In this document: piece after piece, positions 18,536-29,212 of the stretch
Layout of the letters: each line of letters begins with the position of its first letter
Position numbering within the stretch: position 1 is the stretch's first letter
Assembly: GCF_022788635.1 (NCBI RefSeq)
Contig: NZ_CP076024.1
Location: 124,001 to 188,000 of the forward strand
Direction: 5' to 3'
DNA length: 64,000 nucleotides
Origin: Methylobacter sp. S3L5C
GTDB lineage: Bacteria > Pseudomonadota > Gammaproteobacteria > Methylococcales > Methylomonadaceae
Made by a program: the position numbers and the translations under genes
The notes under the pieces: model-generated
What the model was told of the DNA's origin: nothing
The model's database searches: none
What the model saw: the letters and a program-made list of their open reading frames with translations, nothing else

Positions 18536-19678
18536 ATGGATTTTAAACTCATAAAAGACAGCATTTCTTCCTCACCTGCATTTATTTTAGATACAGATGA
18601 GATTATAAGCACCTTAAAAATTTTAAATACGTTACGCCACCGGTCTCGGTGCAAGGTGTTATATTCAATCAAGTCCTTACCTTTAGCCCCGATTTTGGAA
18701 CTGGTAAAACCTTTTATTGACGGCTTTTCCGCCAGTTCTTTATTTGAAGCACGACTGGCAAATGAAATTTTGGCAGGACAAGGTGATATTCATTTAACAA
18801 CGCCAGGTATAAGACCGGATGAGTGGGATGATATTGGGCGTTTGGTGACCCATCTCAGCTTTAATTCGACAACACAATATCAGCGTTTTTCAGGTACGGC
18901 CAAAACATCGGCATCAATTGGTTTACGGGTTAATCCCAAACTGTCTTTTCTTAAAGATGACCGGTTTGATCCCTGTCGACCCTATTCAAAACTGGGAATC
19001 GATATTGATGAGTTATGGCAATCCTCCTGCCTTGATCAAGTTAAGGGACTGCATGTTCATAATGTTTATTCCGCTACTGACTTTACACCACTCATTAAAA
19101 CAGTAGAAAAACTGCGCAGTTATTTTGGCAAGAGTCTGGCTCAACTTGAATGGCTGAATCTGGGTGGTGGTTATTTATTTAATCAGATACCGGATCATCG
19201 CCCCTTTATTGATCTGGTAAGCCAGCTAAAAAAAGATTTTAATCTTGATGTGTATATTGAGCCGGGAAAAGCCGTAGTCGGTAGTGCAGGATATCTGGTA
19301 AGCACGGTTATTGATAGCTTTGTCAGTGATGGTAAAACCATTGCCATACTGGATACATCGGTCAATCATAATCCCGAAGTATTTGAATATCAGCGCCAAC
19401 CTGAACTACATGAACACGACACCAAGGGCAATTATTCTGCAATTTTAGCCGGCTGTACCTGCCTTGCAGGTGATGTGTTTGGAGAATATCAATTCAACAA
19501 GCCTCTTTCTGTTGGCGATAAAGTTACTTTTAAAAACATTGGCGCTTACAGTCTGATCAAAGCCAACCGCTTTAACGGCTACAACTTCCCGGATATTTAT
19601 AGCTATCAAGAGCTACGCCTAACAAAGCTGAAACACTATTCTTACCAGGATTATCGCCAGCAATGGCTGGCTGATTGA
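18536..19678 (+). CDS. nspC: Carboxynorspermidine decarboxylase
   Basis: A fold-III PLP decarboxylase of 380 residues, similar in length to other NspC proteins. It converts carboxynorspermidine or carboxyspermidine to the free polyamine. The PLP lysine lies in VLYSIKSLP (K46). The glycine-rich phosphate loop is WLNLGGGY, and the C-terminal half has IEPGKAVVG and the active-site cysteine block GCTCLAGDVFGEY. The VNHNPEVFEYQ stretch is typical of NspC rather than of DAP or ornithine decarboxylases. The usual partner, carboxynorspermidine dehydrogenase, is not in this window. A quinone oxidoreductase follows at 28 bp. Confidence 0.9.
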   Translation: MDFKLIKDSISSSPAFILDTDEIISTLKILNTLRHRSRCKVLYSIKSLPLAPILELVKPFIDGFSASSLFEARLANEILAGQGDIHLTTPGIRPDEWDDIGRLVTHLSFNSTTQYQRFSGTAKTSASIGLRVNPKLSFLKDDRFDPCRPYSKLGIDIDELWQSSCLDQVKGLHVHNVYSATDFTPLIKTVEKLRSYFGKSLAQLEWLNLGGGYLFNQIPDHRPFIDLVSQLKKDFNLDVYIEPGKAVVGSAGYLVSTVIDSFVSDGKTIAILDTSVNHNPEVFEYQRQPELHEHDTKGNYSAILAGCTCLAGDVFGEYQFNKPLSVGDKVTFKNIGAYSLIKANRFNGYNFPDIYSYQELRLTKLKHYSYQDYRQQWLAD

Positions 19679-19706
19679 TTCTGTTTAATACCTCAGGAGT
19701 TTACCC

Positions 19707-20699
19707 ATGAAAGCAATATTAATGACTGCCGTTGGCAAAATCGATGTTTTAAAATATCAGGACATACCCGAGCCGGAAATTTCAGAAGCAACACACATTA
19801 AAATTAAACTGCAAGCGGCAGGCGTTAATCCTGTTGATACTAAAGTCCGTCATAATGGCCTGTTTTTTGATCGGCCTTTGCCGGCAGTATTAGGTTGTGA
19901 TGGTGCCGGTATCGTTGTTGAAACAGGTACCGCAGTTAGTCAATTTAAAGTGGGTGATAAAGTCTGGTTTTGTAATGGTGGACTGGGCCGCGAACAGGGA
20001 AATTATGCGCAATACACGGTACTTGATCAGCGCTGGGTTAGCTTAAGACCCAAGACCTTTTCGTTTATAGAAGCCGCAGCAGCGCCCTTGGTATTAATTA
20101 CCGCATGGGGGGCTTTGTTTGACAGGGGCGGTTTGCAGGCAGGTCAAACTGTGCTGATCCACGCCGGAACAGGAGGCGTCGGACATGTCGCCATACAACT
20201 GGCAAAGCTAAAAGGTGCCAAAGTTATTACTACAGTAAGTTCCGAACAAAAAGCCGACTTTGTTAAAAACCTGGGTGCTGATGAAGCTATTATTTACACA
20301 CAGCATGATTTTGTCGCTGCGGTAAATGAGCTTACCGACGGCAAAGGTGCTGACCTGGTTTTCGATACGGTCGGTAACGCTGTATTTGAAAAGAGTATTG
20401 CAGCAACCGCCCATTTTGGTCGCTTGATAACGTTACTGGACCCGGGTGAATTAAACTTGAATGAAGCCAGAATACGTAATTTGTTAATCGGCTTTGAACT
20501 GATGCTGACACCCATGCTCAGAGACCTGCCTGAAGCCAGAGACAAACATGTCGATATATTAAATAACTGCGCGCAATGGGCTGATCAAGGTCTGTTAAAA
20601 CTCCATGTCAGCAAGCAACTGCCCCTCGAAGAGGCAACTATTGCCCACCAGTTAATTGAAACGGGACATACGACAGGAAAAATTGTTTTATCTATTTAA
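19707..20699 (+). CDS. NADPH:quinone reductase-like zinc-independent oxidoreductase
   Basis: A 330-residue member of the medium-chain dehydrogenase/reductase superfamily, quinone oxidoreductase branch. The GroES-like N-terminal domain has AAGVNPVDTKVR and LGCDGAGIVVETG. The Rossmann domain has HAGTGGVGHVAIQLAKLKGAKVI (about residues 152-174). The structural and catalytic zinc cysteines of alcohol dehydrogenases are absent. A strong AGGAG site precedes the ATG, 28 bp after nspC, so the two are probably co-transcribed. The physiological substrate is unknown. Confidence 0.85.
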   Translation: MKAILMTAVGKIDVLKYQDIPEPEISEATHIKIKLQAAGVNPVDTKVRHNGLFFDRPLPAVLGCDGAGIVVETGTAVSQFKVGDKVWFCNGGLGREQGNYAQYTVLDQRWVSLRPKTFSFIEAAAAPLVLITAWGALFDRGGLQAGQTVLIHAGTGGVGHVAIQLAKLKGAKVITTVSSEQKADFVKNLGADEAIIYTQHDFVAAVNELTDGKGADLVFDTVGNAVFEKSIAATAHFGRLITLLDPGELNLNEARIRNLLIGFELMLTPMLRDLPEARDKHVDILNNCAQWADQGLLKLHVSKQLPLEEATIAHQLIETGHTTGKIVLSI

Positions 20700-21047
20700 A
20701 TATACTTCGCGCGGTCATGTTTACGGAATTTATGATCGAGTTACTTTATTCGATAGCGGCGGAACTCGTTCACTTGATGTTCATTTTATAACGATAGAGT
20801 CATCCTAACTAAATCCGGCTATCCTGATTTATGTATAATAGGCATCAACGATAGAGACAAGGTGATATCCAAGAAATAATATTCCCCAACTGGCGCAGGA
20901 TTTTTTTTATTTATACGGCGAAAAAATAAGCACGTAACTGGCTACGTAACTATTTTGACAACACAGTAAATGAATAAAAAGACCAGCATACCGGGTATAT
21001 TATTCCGGGAAAATCACCCAATTAGAATAATGACACGATAAAAGGCT
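20700..21047. other. Intergenic region upstream of mrcB
   Basis: No gene is called. A 30-codon stretch at about 20705-20808 has protein-like composition but no start codon. The downstream part presumably carries the mrcB promoter. The 8-mer ACGTAACT occurs twice near 20930-20950. Confidence 0.4.
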
Positions 21048-23423
21048 ATGGCAGAAATTAGAAACAGGCGCAATTCTCGATACAACAAAAAAAAACCGAC
21101 TAATCATTGGTTTAGAAACCTGTTTCTGATTTTTTCAGCGGTTGGTTTATTTATGTTTGCCAGTTACATGGGGTATCTGGATTATAACGTTCGCAATCAA
21201 TTTGAAGGCAAGCGCTGGGCTATTCCTGCCAGAGTTTATGCCAATCCTGTTGAACTCTATGCCGGTCGTGCCTTATCGCCCGCAAAATTTGAAGCGCTCT
21301 TAAACATATTACATTACCGCCTGGATGCCGGATTATCCTCAGAAGGGAGCTACTTTAAAAAAGGTTCAGAAATTACGGTAAAAACACGTGCTTTCGCTTT
21401 TTGGGATCAGCACCAACCCAGTATGTCGATGCAACTGAGCTTTATCGAGTCAGGCATAGAAAAAATCACCGATTTAACAAACACTCAGGATGTTGCCATT
21501 ATTCGTATGGATCCCGTGCAAATAGGCAGTTTTTATCCGACTATCAAAGAAGACAGAGTACTCATCAAACTGGAAGAAGCACCGGACACACTGGTTAAAG
21601 GCTTGCTTGCCTCGGAAGATCGCGATTTTTATCAACATTTTGGCGTTTCACTGAAAGGTATTGCCAGAGCCATGTGGACCAACGTTCGTGCTGGCGGCAT
21701 GGTTCAAGGTGGCAGTACCATAACCCAACAATTGGTCAAAAACTTTTATTTAACCAATGAGCGACGCTTGTCCCGTAAAGTCAAAGAAGCCTTAATGGCG
21801 CTAATTTTAGAATATCGCTACACTAAAAATGAAATTCTTGAAGCTTATTTGAATGAAATATATTTAGGTCAAAATGGCTCAAGTGCCGTTCACGGCTTTG
21901 GTCTGGCCAGTGAATTTTATTTTGGCAGCACCTTAAAAGATCTTCCAATGGAACAAGTCGCATCCTTGGTGGCATTGGTGCGAGGCCCTTCTGAATATGA
22001 TCCAAGACGCTTTCCTGAGCGCGCGCTACAACGGCGTAATCTGGTACTTAATGAAATGGCAACGGAAGGCTATATAACAACAAATGAGGCAAATGAAGCA
22101 ATAGCCAAGCCGTTAAATATAATTCCGCGCATGCAACGTTCATCCAATCGCTATCCCGGCTTTCTTGATCTCGTTAAACGGCAATTAAAGCAGGATTATC
22201 GCGAAGAAGATTTAACGTCCCAAGGTCTGAGAATTTTTACTACGCTAGACACCCAGATTCAGGATGTACTGGAAAAGACCGTTGCCAACAAGCTAACTCA
22301 ACTGGAAAAGACGCCTCGCGTTAATAACCTTGAAACAGCGGTCATCGTTACCCGCAGGGATAGCGGTGAAGTTACGGCCTTGACCAGTGGTCGTGAAAAC
22401 CTGGCTGGTGGCTTCAATCGCGCATTGGATGCAGTTCGCCCTATCGGCTCATTAATCAAGCCGGCAATTTATTTGACGGCACTGGAATATCCCGAAAAAT
22501 ACACCATCACTACAAGAGTCAGCGACTCGACGATTGTCGTTAAAGGACAAAATGGAACTGACTGGATACCTAAAAACTACGATCATAGGGAACATGGCAG
22601 TGTCGCCTTGCATACAGCCTTGGCAAAGTCTTACAACCTGGCCACCGTCCGTGTAGGCATGGATATTGGCGTAGCCAAAGTAGCCAATACCTTAAAAAAC
22701 ATGGGCGTCACCAGACCACTTGATCTGTTCCCTTCATTATTACTGGGTGCGGCATCACTGACACCCATAGAAGTTACCCAGATGTATCAAACATTAGCCG
22801 GAGATGGTTTTTCAACACCCATAAAAAGTATCAGAGCGGTCGTTGACACCGATGGCAAACAATTGCAAAGTTATCCCTTCACTGTCAAACAAGCCGTAGA
22901 TCCGGCGGCAACCTATATTATCAATACCATGTTGCAAGAAGTCATGCACGAAGGTACCGGACGATCAGCTTACTCATCTTTCCCTGAAAACTACGGTCTG
23001 GCAGGTAAAACAGGCACCACTAATGATGCCAAGGATAGCTGGTTTGCAGGATATACCGGAGATTACTTGTCAGTGGTTTGGATAGGTCGGGATGACAACA
23101 AATCGATTGGTCTAACTGGTTCAACGGGAGCGCTGCCTATCTGGACATCATTAATGCAGCAGATATCAACCCAACCCGTTAATTTATTTCCACCTGATAA
23201 TGTCAATCTGGTATGGGTTGAGCCTGGCAGTGGTTTATTAACGCGTAAAGGTTGCGGAGGCGGCAAGGAATATCCCTATATATCGGGTTCAGAGCCAACT
23301 GCCTACTCAAATTGTGGCCAAGAGACTCTTGATCAGGATAAATCATGGTTTGAAGATTTTTTCGACAGCGATACCCAGCAAACTGAACCAGGTCAAAATG
23401 AAAGTGTGCCTCAACCCCAATGA
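21048..23423 (+). CDS. mrcB: Penicillin-binding protein 1B, bifunctional
   Basis: A class A PBP of 791 residues that polymerises and cross-links peptidoglycan at the inner membrane. A basic cytoplasmic tail (residues 1-22) precedes one membrane segment (about 23-45). The UB2H-like region follows. The glycosyltransferase domain has the catalytic glutamate in EDRDFYQHFG (E190) and GGSTITQQLVKNF. The transpeptidase domain has SLIK (S468, K471), SYN (528-530) and KTGT (K654). The tail is acidic and Gln/Pro rich. The stop overlaps an in-frame upstream ATG of lolA. Confidence 0.95.
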   Translation: MAEIRNRRNSRYNKKKPTNHWFRNLFLIFSAVGLFMFASYMGYLDYNVRNQFEGKRWAIPARVYANPVELYAGRALSPAKFEALLNILHYRLDAGLSSEGSYFKKGSEITVKTRAFAFWDQHQPSMSMQLSFIESGIEKITDLTNTQDVAIIRMDPVQIGSFYPTIKEDRVLIKLEEAPDTLVKGLLASEDRDFYQHFGVSLKGIARAMWTNVRAGGMVQGGSTITQQLVKNFYLTNERRLSRKVKEALMALILEYRYTKNEILEAYLNEIYLGQNGSSAVHGFGLASEFYFGSTLKDLPMEQVASLVALVRGPSEYDPRRFPERALQRRNLVLNEMATEGYITTNEANEAIAKPLNIIPRMQRSSNRYPGFLDLVKRQLKQDYREEDLTSQGLRIFTTLDTQIQDVLEKTVANKLTQLEKTPRVNNLETAVIVTRRDSGEVTALTSGRENLAGGFNRALDAVRPIGSLIKPAIYLTALEYPEKYTITTRVSDSTIVVKGQNGTDWIPKNYDHREHGSVALHTALAKSYNLATVRVGMDIGVAKVANTLKNMGVTRPLDLFPSLLLGAASLTPIEVTQMYQTLAGDGFSTPIKSIRAVVDTDGKQLQSYPFTVKQAVDPAATYIINTMLQEVMHEGTGRSAYSSFPENYGLAGKTGTTNDAKDSWFAGYTGDYLSVVWIGRDDNKSIGLTGSTGALPIWTSLMQQISTQPVNLFPPDNVNLVWVEPGSGLLTRKGCGGGKEYPYISGSEPTAYSNCGQETLDQDKSWFEDFFDSDTQQTEPGQNESVPQPQ

Positions 23424-23440
23424 ATTATAAAAGAGTATCT

Positions 23441-24070
23441 ATGAATAAAATAATTGTTTTTCGCCTGATTTTTCTGGCCTTCTTTTTTACCAATAGTATC
23501 AGCTATGCAGCAGATGAACCAATCAAACAATTGCAGGCTTTTTTAAAAGCATCGACGTCATTAACTGCGGATTTCAAACAGGTATTAATAAATGAGGCCG
23601 GTGATCCTTACCAGACCAGCTCCGGAATTTTTTACCTGCAACGGCCTGGAAAATTTCGCTGGGATTATTTAAAACCGTTTCAACAACAAATTGTCTCTAC
23701 TTCAGGAAAAGTCTGGTTTTATGATGCCGATTTAGAACAAGTAACCGTTAAAAAGCTCGATGAGTCAGTAGGTTCAACGCCCGCATTACTGTTAAGCGGT
23801 AATATATCACTGGATGATAATTTCACTATGGAAAACCAGGGCGGCGAAGGGGATTTACAGTGGATTAAATTATTACCCAAGAATCAGGAAAGCAGCTTTA
23901 AATACATTCTGATAGGCTTGAATAAAGGCGCATTGGCAGGTATGGAGTTGAATGATAATTTTGGCCAGTTAACGCGTATCTATTTTTCCAATGTCCTACT
24001 AAATCCCCCCATAAAACCCACCGTATTTGAATTTAAAGCCCCTACGGGTGCTGATGTATTTTCTGATTAG
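23441..24070 (+). CDS. lolA: Outer-membrane lipoprotein carrier LolA
   Basis: LolA is the periplasmic chaperone that carries lipoproteins from LolCDE to LolB. The start at 23441 is chosen because AAGAG lies just upstream and it gives a standard signal peptide (MNKIIVFRLIFLAFFFTNSI, cleaved after SYA). An ATG at 23420 would overlap mrcB by four bases and add seven residues. The mature protein begins with LQAFLKASTSLTADFKQ and contains RPGKFRWDY, the hallmark LolA motif with the conserved arginine. Length is about 209 residues, as expected. Followed by rarA, the usual neighbour. Confidence 0.93.
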   Translation: MNKIIVFRLIFLAFFFTNSISYAADEPIKQLQAFLKASTSLTADFKQVLINEAGDPYQTSSGIFYLQRPGKFRWDYLKPFQQQIVSTSGKVWFYDADLEQVTVKKLDESVGSTPALLLSGNISLDDNFTMENQGGEGDLQWIKLLPKNQESSFKYILIGLNKGALAGMELNDNFGQLTRIYFSNVLLNPPIKPTVFEFKAPTGADVFSD

Positions 24071-24079
24071 GAGATTTTT

Positions 24080-24155
24080 TTATTCACCACGGAGACACGA
24101 AGATGACGAAGAAAGAAAAAACTTCGTGTCCTTCGTGTCTTCGTGATGAAAAGCT
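24080..24155. repeat. Imperfect palindromic repeat between lolA and rarA
   Basis: The left arm, rich in ACGAAG, and the right arm, CTTCGTGTCCTTCGTGTCTT, pair imperfectly around an A-rich centre. It is related to the inverted repeats at 7360-7714. It may act as a transcription terminator or mRNA stabiliser between the two genes. Confidence 0.55.
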
Positions 24156-24205
24156 TTTAAACTAAAGCCACAAGCCTTTAACCTTTTTTCTTGCACCTGC
24201 CCTCA

Positions 24206-25504
24206 ATGTTTGATGATTTAACCAAGCCACTGGCTGATCGAATGCGGCCACAATCGCTGGACGATTATGTAGGACAACAGCATATTCTAAAACCCGGCAA
24301 ACCGCTCTATGAAGCTGTGGTATCCGGAAGGCTGCATTCCATGATTTTCTGGGGACCACCGGGAACCGGTAAAACCACACTGGCACGTCTGATTGCCCTG
24401 CACTCTGATGCAGAGTTTATGCCGATTTCTGCGGTATTGTCCGGTGTTAAGGAAATCAGAGCCGCAGTTAGCGCCGCCAAAAAAATCCAACTTGAACAAC
24501 ACCGGCGCACTATTTTATTTGTCGACGAAGTCCATCGCTTTAATAAGTCACAACAAGATGCTTTCCTGCCCCATGTCGAAGATGGCACTGTTTATTTTGT
24601 TGGCGCAACAACTGAAAACCCTTCATTTGCCCTCAACAACGCACTGTTGTCCCGCGCTCGTGTTTATGTGCTTAATGCTTTAACCAGTGAAGACTTGCAG
24701 GATGTTTTAAACAAGGCACTCACAGATAGTCATAAAGGATTGGGTAGTCTTGGCATTGAAATGGCCGAGGATATTAAACAACAATTTGCCGAAGCTGCTG
24801 ATGGCGATGCCAGAAGGCTGTTAAATTTACTGGAAATCGGGGTAGAGCTTGCCGCCGCAAAGCATAGCAGCATTATTAATGAAGCCTGTGCCAGAGAAGT
24901 GCTTTCCGGTGGCGTTAGACGCTTTGACAATCAGGGCGAAGAATTTTATAACCAAATTTCGGCCCTGCATAAATCAGTAAGAGGTAGCTCGCCTGACGCT
25001 TCGCTCTACTGGTTGTGTCGCATGATGGATGGCGGTTGTGACCTGGCCTATTTAGCCAGACGTATCGTCAGAATGGCCTCCGAAGATATCGGCAATGCCG
25101 ACCCCAGAGCCTTGCAAATCGCTATTAATGCCTGGGAAGCCCAAGAACGCCTGGGCAGTCCCGAAGGCGAGCTGGCCCTGGCGCAAGCTATTGTCTATTT
25201 AGCCTGCGCCCCTAAAAGCAATGCCGTTTATAAAGCTTACAATGCCGCCATGCGCGATGCCAGACAAAGCGGCAGCCTGGGTGTACCTGTACATTTAAGA
25301 AATGCACCCACCAAACTCATGAAATCGCTGGATTATGGTAAAGAATACCGCTACGCCCATGATGAACCGGAAGCCTATGCCGCCGGTGAAAACTATTTCC
25401 CGGATCAACTTATCGGAACCCGTTATTACCAGCCGGTCGATCGAGGCCTGGAAATAAAAATCAAGGAGAAGCTTAGGCACTTGCAAGAGTTGGATAAAGG
25501 CTAA
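24206..25504 (+). CDS. rarA: Replication-associated recombination protein A
   Basis: RarA (MgsA) is an AAA+ ATPase of the clamp-loader/WRNIP1 family that acts at stalled forks. Walker [10 protein letters not shown], Walker [17 protein letters not shown], sensor-1 GATTENPSF and the C-terminal tetramerisation region ([33 protein letters not shown]) are all present. The ATG at 24206 gives 432 residues starting [15 protein letters not shown]; a TTG five codons upstream is possible. No strong ribosome site is visible. The usual serS neighbour is absent. Confidence 0.93.
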   Translation: MFDDLTKPLADRMRPQSLDDYVGQQHILKPGKPLYEAVVSGRLHSMIFWGPPGTGKTTLARLIALHSDAEFMPISAVLSGVKEIRAAVSAAKKIQLEQHRRTILFVDEVHRFNKSQQDAFLPHVEDGTVYFVGATTENPSFALNNALLSRARVYVLNALTSEDLQDVLNKALTDSHKGLGSLGIEMAEDIKQQFAEAADGDARRLLNLLEIGVELAAAKHSSIINEACAREVLSGGVRRFDNQGEEFYNQISALHKSVRGSSPDASLYWLCRMMDGGCDLAYLARRIVRMASEDIGNADPRALQIAINAWEAQERLGSPEGELALAQAIVYLACAPKSNAVYKAYNAAMRDARQSGSLGVPVHLRNAPTKLMKSLDYGKEYRYAHDEPEAYAAGENYFPDQLIGTRYYQPVDRGLEIKIKEKLRHLQELDKG

Positions 25505-25557
25505 ATTAACTTTTCTAAATCGCGGGATTATATTGAATTATGCTGGAGGATTGAATC

Positions 25558-25778
25558 ATGTCATTTGGCAAATTACTGATCATCATCGGCTTTATTTTTG
25601 TAGTACTCAGACTTATTCATAACTATTCCCCCCCTCTACGCTAATAAGCTGGTTTGGTAAATTATCGAGTGACATTAATTTTGAAGATGATAATAAATGG
25701 ATATTTATCTCAATTACTTCCATACCTATAGTTAGTATAACTATAACAATCATTGTACATCTGTTTTTTCATAAATAA
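25558..25778 (+). pseudogene. DUF2905 small membrane protein split by a frame slip
   Basis: The first frame, 25558-25644, reads MSFGKLLIIIGFIFVVLRLI, which is the N-terminal helix of DUF2905 proteins, and stops after 28 residues. The rest, WFGKLSSDINFEDDN plus a second hydrophobic helix ending LFFHK, continues in another frame to the stop at 25776-25778. The two join if one base is added to the run of seven C at 25628-25634, giving about 73 residues, the normal family length. A GGAGGA ribosome site precedes the ATG. It may be a real frameshift, a sequencing error, or a slippage-controlled gene; C CCC CCT in the zero frame could support -1 slippage. Confidence 0.7.
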
Positions 25779-26122
25779 TGCCTTTTGACAAGATAGTCAA
25801 TCCTGAATCAAATAGGATGGGAACAAAGGCGTTGCACACCCTAAGAACAAAATCATCGTATCAACCAATCCAGGAATAAAGCTCAATACATTCAGTAGGC
25901 TCTGATGGCGGCATGCGTTGTTTTTAGCAAAATATGCAAAATTAGCCATTAATAATCATATGGTTTTAAAAATTACCAAACTGAGGCCGTGAGCATCAAA
26001 TTTAATCTTTCAGAAACCACTTTGATTTTCGCGGTACAATAATGGATTCGCATTGAGCGGTTCACTTTTCAAGCCCCCGGCTTTGCCTAAGGCTTTTAAC
26101 ATAAGAAAAATAAACAAGGACA
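25779..26122. other. Intergenic region upstream of the polyketide synthase gene
   Basis: No supported gene. A minus-strand frame near 25795-25895 encodes a hydrophobic stretch but lacks a start. The last bases contain AAGGACA, a ribosome site for the ATG at 26123. Confidence 0.4.
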
Positions 26123-29100
26123 ATGGCAAAACGAGTTGCAATTACCGGCTTTTCATTCAGGTTTCCAGGTACGACCAACAGCGATTATTGGCAAAATTTG
26201 CTTGACGAACGCGATCTGGTGACAGAAGTTAATTCAGGTCGATGGGCAAAAGACAGCTTCCTCCATCCCAATAAAAATCACCAGGGGACCAGCTATACCT
26301 TGGCTGCCGGCTCTATCGGAGATATTACAACTTTCGATGCCGGATTCTTTGGCATTTCTCCACGAGAAGCCATGCAGATGGATCCCCAGCAGCGGTTATT
26401 ACTGGAAATGAGTTGGGAGGCACTGGAAAACTCAGGCATTAAGCCTTCCACTATTCGTGGCAGTCAATGTGGCGTTTTTATCGGTATTTCCGGCACAGAT
26501 CACGCTTCTCGGACATCCGATGATCTTGCCGTAATCGATGCATCAGTCGCTACCGGTAATAACTTAAGCATTGCAGCTAATCGCATTTCTTATGTCCTTG
26601 ATTTGCAAGGCCCCAGCATGGCAATTGATACCGCCTGCTCATCTTCCATGGTGGCCTTTCACCAGGCTTGCCGCTCTATTTTGTCGGGTGAAAGTACGCA
26701 GGCGTTGACCGGTGGTGTCGCACTGCATATGTATCCTTATGGCTTTATTATCTTTGCCAAAGCCTCCATGCTATCCCCTCGAGGACGATGTAATCCCTTT
26801 GATGCTGATGCTGATGGCTATGTTCGTTCCGAAGGCGGAGGGGTTTTTTTTCTTAAAGATTATGATCAAGCGGTAGCTGATGGCAATCCTATTCTGGCCG
26901 TTGTTGCAAATTCTGCGATTAACACAGATGGCAAAAAATCAGGACTTACCTTGCCTAGCTCCAAAGCCCAAGCCGCCTTACTAAATCAGGTATACCGACA
27001 GGCCGGCATTGATCCTTCGGCGATTGATTACATCGAAGCTCATGGCACCGGTACAGCCGTCGGTGACCCTGTTGAAGCACGCGCCATTGGCGAGGCATTG
27101 GGAAAGCTACGGCCTTCTAACAACCCGCTACGCATCGGTTCGGTAAAAAGCAATTTAGGTCATCTTGAAGTAGCTTCAGCTGTGGCTGGCTTGGTAAAAG
27201 CACTTTATTGCATACAGCATCGGCTAGTCCCGGCAACTATTGGTATCAAAAATCTTAACCCAAACATTCCTTTTGATGAGCTGAACATTGAAGTTGTTAC
27301 CAAAAAACAGTCTCTTAAAAAAACCGGCAAACTTGTTATCGGTATAAATTCCTTTGGTTTTGGTGGTGCCAACGCCCATGTAATTCTGGAAAGTCATGAG
27401 CCACTTAAATTATCCTCACCCGAACATGCCAACACTTCCCCTCTGCCTATCATTCTTTCCGCCAAAGATCCTCTCGCACTAAAAGCTGCAGCCCTTGATT
27501 TTTCTAACTTTCTAAAGAATCAATCTGAGTCTGAGCTATACAACATTGCCTACAACGCCGTATTTTGTCGGGAATGGCATGAGCACCGTGCAATAGTTTA
27601 CAGCACCACAACAAAAAATCTCGCCAAGGAACTGCTTGATTTTGCCAATGATGAATCAGGGCAACACCTGGTAGCATCAGGATCTGCCTTAAAAGCACCT
27701 TCCGGCCCGGCTTTTATCTATTCAGGAAATGGTTCCCAGTGGGCGGGAATGGGCAAGCGCCTTCTAGAAGAAGATTCGTTGTTTAGGGATACGATCAGAG
27801 AAATTGATGCAATATTTAGTCGCTATGCTGATTTTTCATTGGAAGATGAGCTGGCCGGCAGGAATGGCGAAGATCGTTACCAATATACGGAAATTGCGCA
27901 ACCTGCCCTGTTTGCGCTTCAAGTTGGAATTACACGAATGCTGCAACGCCAAGGTATTATGCCTGTTGCTGTAACCGGTCACAGTGTAGGCGAAGTAGCC
28001 GCAGCCTGGGCATCAGGTGCATTAACACTTGAAGAGGCAGTGGCAGTTATCTATCACCGTAGTGAACTACAAGGAACGACCAAAGGCAAAGGAGCAATGA
28101 CCGCTGTAGCACTAAGCCATCAAGCGATTCAACAATTGCTTGTCGAACTGAATCTTGCTTCAACATTGACCATTGCAGGAATCAATAGCTCCCATGGGGT
28201 GACTATCGCCGGCAGTCCACAACTGCTTAGCCGCCTTGAAGCGACTTTAAGCGCACGTAACATTTTCAATAAGCGACTGGATCTTGATTATGCTTTTCAC
28301 AGCCCGATCATGGATGAAATTGAAAGCGGTATCAAACAGAAGCTGGCAGAACTCCATTTGCAGGAAACCCTAGTACCCTTTTACTCGACAGTAACCGGAG
28401 CACTGTTAAATGGAACCGAGCTTAATGCAACATACTGGTGGCACAACATTCGCAAACCTGTATTGTTCGAGCAAGCCATCAAAAGTATTATGGGCAGTGA
28501 TATCAATATTTTTATTGAAATCGGCCCCCATGCCGTCTTACGCAGTTACATCAATGACTGCGTAAAAGACGTAGAGACAGAAAGTCGAATTCTGTCAACA
28601 ATTACCCGAAACAATGATGACCCGGAACTGGTCTGGAAAACAGGTAGCCAAGCACTAATTGCCGGTATAAATTTCGACTGGTCGCCTGTTTTTTCAACGC
28701 CAGGTCAATTTATCCAACTACCAAACTATCCTTGGCAACGTGAGCGCCATTGGCACCCGGTAACACCCGAATCAATTGGCTTACTTTATCGCCATAAAAT
28801 TCATCCTCTGCTGGGTTACCCATTACAACAACATGACCTCACATGGGAAAACCAACTCGATACCAAACTTAATCCCAGCCTGGCTGATCATGTGGTCGGG
28901 GGGGCTATTGTATTTCCGGGCGCAGGCTTTTCCGAACTGGCTCTGGCTGCTACCTTGGCTTGGCATCCTGGTGATTTCGCCGAAATAGAGGATTTAGAAA
29001 TTCACTCGCCATTATTGCTAAGCGCCGACCACACAAAAGTCGTTCGCCTGAAGATTGAAGCAAAAGATGGTAGCTTAACCATAAAGGCCAGAAAATATTG

Positions 29101-29212
29101 TGGCACAGAACCTTGGACGGTGCATGCTGTAGGCCGTATACTGACAAAACCTGATGACATTTTACTGCGCCAGGAAAGCCTCTTAATACTAATACTGCTA
29201 CCGCAAATGTAA
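26123..29212 (+). pseudogene. Type I polyketide synthase, truncated (KS-AT-partial DH)
   Basis: The native sequence runs to about residue 1020, then enters the insertion sequence and stops within nine codons. The ketosynthase is complete: C172 in DTACSSS, H307 in HGTGT and H347 in NLGHLE. The acyltransferase has S621 in GHSVGE and the motif YAFH (723-726), intermediate between typical malonyl (HAFH) and methylmalonyl (YASH) forms. A dehydratase begins with HPLLG and has the catalytic HxxxGxxxxP (H923, G927, P932) but loses its C-terminal aspartate half. Any reductase domains and carrier protein are missing, so the fragment cannot work alone. Similar enzymes occur in capsule clusters (WcbR type). 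AAGGA precedes the ATG. Confidence 0.9.

Noticed and set aside
20705-20808. Protein-like 30-codon stretch after the quinone oxidoreductase
   Set aside because: No start codon, ribosome site or recognised family.
25795-25895. Hydrophobic minus-strand frame resembling a YqaE/Pmp3-type peptide
   Set aside because: The similarity is limited to a FIPGLV-like stretch, and no start codon or N-terminal half is present.
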